From: Paracoccaceae bacterium
GTDB taxonomy: Bacteria; Pseudomonadota; Alphaproteobacteria; Rhodobacterales; Rhodobacteraceae
Assembly (NCBI GenBank): GCA_007128865.1
Contig: SKWP01000371.1
Location: forward strand, 1-8,905
DNA length: 8,905 nucleotides
Reading direction: 5' to 3'
Shown: piece after piece, positions 6,283 through 8,905 of the stretch
Layout: the number at the start of each line of letters is the position of its first letter
Numbering within the stretch: position 1 is the stretch's first letter
Translations under genes and position numbers: made by a program
The notes under the pieces: model-generated
Seen by the model: the letters and a program-made list of their open reading frames with translations, nothing else
Database searches by the model: none
Told to the model about the DNA's origin: nothing

Positions 6283-6308
6283 AACAGAAAAACGGGAACC
6301 GACCGGGC

Positions 6309-7082
6309 ATGAGCAGTTTCACCATCGCATCCTACAACGTGCACAAATGCGTCGGGCTCGACATGCGCCGCGATCCGGCCCGCATTTCGCGGGTGATATC
6401 GGAAATCGCACCCGACATCATCGCCCTGCAGGAGGCCGACCGGCGCTTTGGCGACCGGGCCGGCCTGCTCGATCTGGATCATCTGCGCGATACCAGCGGC
6501 CTTGCCGCGGTGCCGCTGGAAGCCGGGCGGCGGTCGCACGGCTGGCACGGAAACCTGGTGCTGACCCGGAACATGGACATCGAGGATGTGCGCCCCCTGC
6601 GGCTGCCGGGGCTGGAACCGCGCGGCGCGGTGATGATCGACCTCAACCGCGACGGGCAGCGGCTGCGGGTGCTGGCCGCACATCTGGGGCTGTTGCGGGC
6701 TTCGCGCATTGCCCAGGCCCGTGCGCTGATCGCCGCGCTGGCCGAAGCCCGCGCGGCGCGCGACGAACGCCCGGCGGTACTGCTGGGCGATCTGAACGAA
6801 TGGCGGCTGCGCCGGCGGTCATCGCTGGGCCTGCTGGCAGAACACAAGCCCTCGTTCCATCGGCAGGTCGCCAGCTTTCCCGCCCATATGCCGGTGCTGG
6901 CGCTGGACCGGATCATGGTCAGCCCCGACGCACACCTGCAGGACTTCGCGGCCCATGACACGCCGCTTGCGCGCGTTGCCTCCGATCACCTGCCGGTCAA
7001 GGCCCGGCTCAGCCTGTCGGCAGCCCAGGCCACCGAAGACTCCGAACCCCTTCGCCTGCGCGTGGCCGGCGGCCGCGGATGA
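6309..7082 (+). CDS. Endonuclease/exonuclease/phosphatase (EEP) family protein, YbhP-like
   Basis: A metal-dependent phosphodiesterase or phosphatase of the EEP (DNase I-like) fold. Conserved residues are in order: Asn10 in ASYNVHKC; Glu42 in ALQEAD; His125 in LAAHLG; Asp161 and Asn163 in LLGDLNEW; Asp200 in ALDRIMVS; and the terminal Ser225-Asp226-His227-Leu-Pro. All expected catalytic and metal ligands are therefore present. The 257 residues are close to the length of E. coli YbhP. There is no signal peptide, so it is probably cytosolic. The physiological substrate is unknown; many relatives act on phosphoesters of lipids or nucleotides rather than on DNA. A GGGA 11 bases upstream is a weak ribosome-binding site. 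The stop overlaps the next start as ATGA, pairing it with the cardiolipin-synthase-like gene as ybhP is paired with clsB in E. coli. Confidence 0.93.
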   Translation: MSSFTIASYNVHKCVGLDMRRDPARISRVISEIAPDIIALQEADRRFGDRAGLLDLDHLRDTSGLAAVPLEAGRRSHGWHGNLVLTRNMDIEDVRPLRLPGLEPRGAVMIDLNRDGQRLRVLAAHLGLLRASRIAQARALIAALAEARAARDERPAVLLGDLNEWRLRRRSSLGLLAEHKPSFHRQVASFPAHMPVLALDRIMVSPDAHLQDFAAHDTPLARVASDHLPVKARLSLSAAQATEDSEPLRLRVAGGRG

Positions 7083-8641
7083 CGCTGCTTCTGTGGGTCG
7101 CGGGGCTGGCACTGGCCTTCGCGCTTGCTTCCACCCTTGCCCTGTACAGCTATGGACGTTTCGCCCGACGCAGCCGCGGGCCGGTTTCGCATGCCCTGCC
7201 GCGGGCGACGGACGCCACCGCGCTCGACCGGCTGATCGGGCCGCTCGAAAGCCGGCATCCCGGCCGCAGCGGGCTTGCGCTGGTGCTCGACAATGCCGAG
7301 GCGCTGGGCCTGATGGTGCGGTCGGCAAGGCTGGCGGGGCGCAGCCTCGACCTGATGTACTACATCTGGCGCGACGACACCGGCGGGCGGCTGATTGCGC
7401 GCGAGCTGATCGCGGCCGCAGACCGGGGCGTTCGGGTGCGGCTGCTGCTGGACGATGTGAATGTGCAGGGTTTCGACCCGAAGTTCATCGCGCTCGACAA
7501 GCACCCGCGCATCGAGGTGCGGCTGTTCAACCCGATCCGGGCGCGGCGCGGCATGATCGGACGCGGCATCGAGATGCTGCTGGGGCTGGTGCGCTTCAAC
7601 CGGCGCATGCATTGCAAGCTGTGGCTTGCCGACGGCCGGCTGGCGATGACCGGGGGGCGCAACATCGGCAGCATCTATCTGGCCAACAACGGCCGCAGGC
7701 CGGTTTCCTGCGATGCCGATCTGCTGATGCTGGGCAAGCTGGTACAGGAATCGGAAAGCTTTTTCGACCGTTACTGGAACAGCGGAATCGCCCTGCCGAT
7801 GACCGCGTTGTGGAAGTACAGTCCGCTGGCGCTGGGGCGTCTGCGGGCGCGGCTGGACCGCGAGGCGCGCGGCGCGACGGCGCAGGCGATGCTGGGTGCG
7901 ATCGATCCGGTCATGGCCGGCCATCTGCCCGCCGATGCCGGCGGCCTGCCGCTGCTGCCACCGGCCGGCCGGCTGCACTGGACCGAACGCGCCCGCATGC
8001 TGTCGGACCCCCCGGAAAAGGCGCTGGGGCACGGGCGTGACCGCTGGTTGCCCGAGGCGCTCTATCCGGCGCTGGCAGGCGCCCGGCGCAGCCTGCACAT
8101 CGTGACGCCCTATTTCGTGCCGGGGCGCGAGGGCATGACACAGCTGGCGGGTCTCGCCCGTCGCGGTGTTGCGGTTCGCATTGTCACCAACGCGCTGGCC
8201 GCAACCGACCACGCCATCGTGCACGGCGCCTATCGGCGGTACCGCCGCCCATTGCTGGCTGCCGGGGCAAGCCTGTACGAATTCGTGCCCGGCACCCGCG
8301 AAGGCCGGCAGCCCGAAATGCTGCATTCAAAGCTGTTCGTGGCCGATGACGCCGCCTGTTTCGTCGGCAGCTTCAATTTCGACCTCCGCTCGGCGTTTCT
8401 GAACACCGAAATGGGCATTTACAGCGAAGACCCGGGCCTGGTCGCCGAAGTCCTGGCCGAATGCAACCGGCTGTCGGCACCGGAACGGGCCTGGCGGCTG
8501 CGGCTGGACGGGCGGGTGCTGCGCTGGCAGCGGGCCGAAGACGGCAGCGCCACCGCCGAATTCAGAGACCCGGAGGCCCCGGCCTTGCGGCGCGGGGCCT
8601 CCTGGGTGATCGGCCATCTGCCGATCCATTCGCAACTCTGA
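7079..8641 (+). CDS. Phospholipase D-family protein, ClsC-like cardiolipin synthase
   Basis: A 520-residue two-HKD phospholipase D enzyme predicted to transfer phosphatidyl groups, probably making cardiolipin at the inner membrane. One hydrophobic N-terminal segment (residues 2-24, LLLWVAGLALAFALASTLAL) followed by RFARRSR fits a membrane anchor or uncleaved signal. The first half has LDLMYYIWRDD (90-100), ADRGVRVRLLLDD (114-126) and the first HKD motif at His178/Lys180/Asp185, followed by GGRNIG. The second HKD is at His416/Lys418/Asp423, followed by GSFNFDLRS. The ending HLPIHSQL resembles ClsC-type C-termini. The YYIWRDD and RRMHCKL blocks look more like ClsC than ClsA, which has two membrane helices. 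The four-base overlap with the EEP gene implies coupled translation. Other PLD functions, such as endonuclease, are unlikely given the length and anchor. The exact substrate (a second phosphatidylglycerol or phosphatidylethanolamine) cannot be read from sequence. Confidence 0.94.
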   Translation: MTLLLWVAGLALAFALASTLALYSYGRFARRSRGPVSHALPRATDATALDRLIGPLESRHPGRSGLALVLDNAEALGLMVRSARLAGRSLDLMYYIWRDDTGGRLIARELIAAADRGVRVRLLLDDVNVQGFDPKFIALDKHPRIEVRLFNPIRARRGMIGRGIEMLLGLVRFNRRMHCKLWLADGRLAMTGGRNIGSIYLANNGRRPVSCDADLLMLGKLVQESESFFDRYWNSGIALPMTALWKYSPLALGRLRARLDREARGATAQAMLGAIDPVMAGHLPADAGGLPLLPPAGRLHWTERARMLSDPPEKALGHGRDRWLPEALYPALAGARRSLHIVTPYFVPGREGMTQLAGLARRGVAVRIVTNALAATDHAIVHGAYRRYRRPLLAAGASLYEFVPGTREGRQPEMLHSKLFVADDAACFVGSFNFDLRSAFLNTEMGIYSEDPGLVAEVLAECNRLSAPERAWRLRLDGRVLRWQRAEDGSATAEFRDPEAPALRRGASWVIGHLPIHSQL

Positions 8642-8645
8642 ACGC

Positions 8646-8679
8646 CTGCCGGCGCGCGAGCCTGTCGCGGCGCCGGCAG
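8646..8679. terminator. Strong bidirectional terminator-like hairpin between convergent genes
   Basis: The outer arms CTGCCGGCG (8646-8654) and CGCCGGCAG (8671-8679) pair perfectly. The inner arms CGCGA (8655-8659) and TCGCG (8665-8669) pair around GCCTG, with one bulged G at 8670. This gives 14 pairs only four bases after the phospholipase D stop and ten before the cold-shock gene stop. There is no U tract on either side, so it may act with Rho or protect 3' ends. Confidence 0.55.
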
Positions 8680-8689
8680 TGCAGGGCTG

Positions 8690-8899
8690 TCAGCCGACGA
8701 GGGCCAGGTTGGTGGCCGACTGGCGGCCGTCACGGCCGGTTTCCAGATCGAAGGTCACCTTGGCGCCATCGTCCAGACCGCGCAGGCCCGCACGCTCAAC
8801 GGCGCTGATGTGGACGAACACGTCCTTGCTGCCGCCATCCGGCTGGATGAAGCCGAAACCTTTGGTAGAATTGAACCACTTCACGGTGCCGTTGGCCAT
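8690..8899 (-). CDS. Cold-shock domain protein (CspA family)
   Basis: A 69-residue single cold-shock domain (OB fold) that binds single-stranded RNA and DNA and acts as an RNA chaperone in the cytosol. It is complete, with [18 protein letters not shown] at the N-terminus, the RNP1 motif KGFGFI (13-18) and RNP2 motif VFVHI (27-31), then [13 protein letters not shown]. Length and sequence are typical of alphaproteobacterial CspA proteins, which may or may not be cold-induced. The start codon is at 8899-8897. Its ribosome-binding site and the long 5' leader common in this family would lie beyond the window edge, so regulation cannot be judged. It is convergent with the phospholipase D gene. Confidence 0.97.
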   Translation of the reverse strand: MANGTVKWFNSTKGFGFIQPDGGSKDVFVHISAVERAGLRGLDDGAKVTFDLETGRDGRQSATNLALVG

Positions 8900-8905
8900 C
8901 GTGAG

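Noticed and set aside
6212..6958. Alternative + strand open frame starting in the leader of the EEP gene
   Set aside because: It overlaps the EEP gene in another frame, its translation is Arg/Ala/Gly-rich without motifs, and the EEP frame has every expected active-site residue.
6986..8326. Long open frame of about 446 codons on the - strand
   Set aside because: It is antisense to the EEP and phospholipase D genes, which carry full catalytic motifs. Its translation is low-complexity and rich in Arg, Gln, Pro and Ala with no recognisable domain, as expected from GC-rich shadow frames.

Overview
This 8.9-kb window is GC-rich (roughly two-thirds G+C), almost fully coding, and contains nine protein genes and no RNA gene, insertion sequence, prophage or CRISPR array. 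A PleD orthologue, a DUF3572 gene, a short-form heme-NO-binding (H-NOX-like) protein and many four-base ATGA gene overlaps suggest an alphaproteobacterial chromosome, most likely Rhodobacteraceae. This is inference from protein families, as no taxonomic marker gene is present.

Layout. (1) Bases 1-1698, + strand: the 3' part of a hybrid sensor histidine kinase (end of a GAF-like domain, PAS, HisKA, HATPase, receiver). (2) Bases 1804-3240, - strand: pleD, a REC-REC-GGDEF response regulator and diguanylate cyclase, convergent with the kinase. (3) Bases 3241-3362: a divergent promoter region. (4) Bases 3363-4360, + strand: a DUF3572 gene and a HAD-family phosphatase, about 20 bases apart. (5) Bases 4432-6077, + strand: an H-NOX-like protein overlapping by four bases a GGDEF protein whose N-terminal half resembles the HNOBA domain of soluble guanylate cyclase. 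(6) Bases 6078-6308: an intergenic region with a good sigma-54 promoter match. (7) Bases 6309-8641, + strand: an EEP-family hydrolase overlapping a ClsC-like phospholipase D/cardiolipin synthase. (8) Bases 8690-8899, - strand: a cold-shock protein, convergent with the phospholipase D gene across a strong hairpin.

How it fits together. The left two-thirds looks like a cyclic-di-GMP signalling neighbourhood, with two diguanylate cyclases that keep the GGDEF active site and the RxxD inhibitory site, plus a hybrid kinase. The most interesting part is the two-gene unit at 4432-6077. It is laid out like a split soluble guanylate cyclase (H-NOX, then HNOBA, helix and cyclase) but with a c-di-GMP-making domain. 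The H-NOX-like partner has proline where the heme-ligating histidine should be and lacks the YxSxR heme-propionate motif, so it probably does not bind heme in the usual way. The tetranucleotide TTAA occurs only twice in the window by my reading. Both times it is TTAACC in gene orientation, 43-52 bases upstream of pleD and of the H-NOX-like gene, which suggests shared control by CtrA. The right third is a lipid or envelope unit comparable to the E. coli ybhP-clsB pair.
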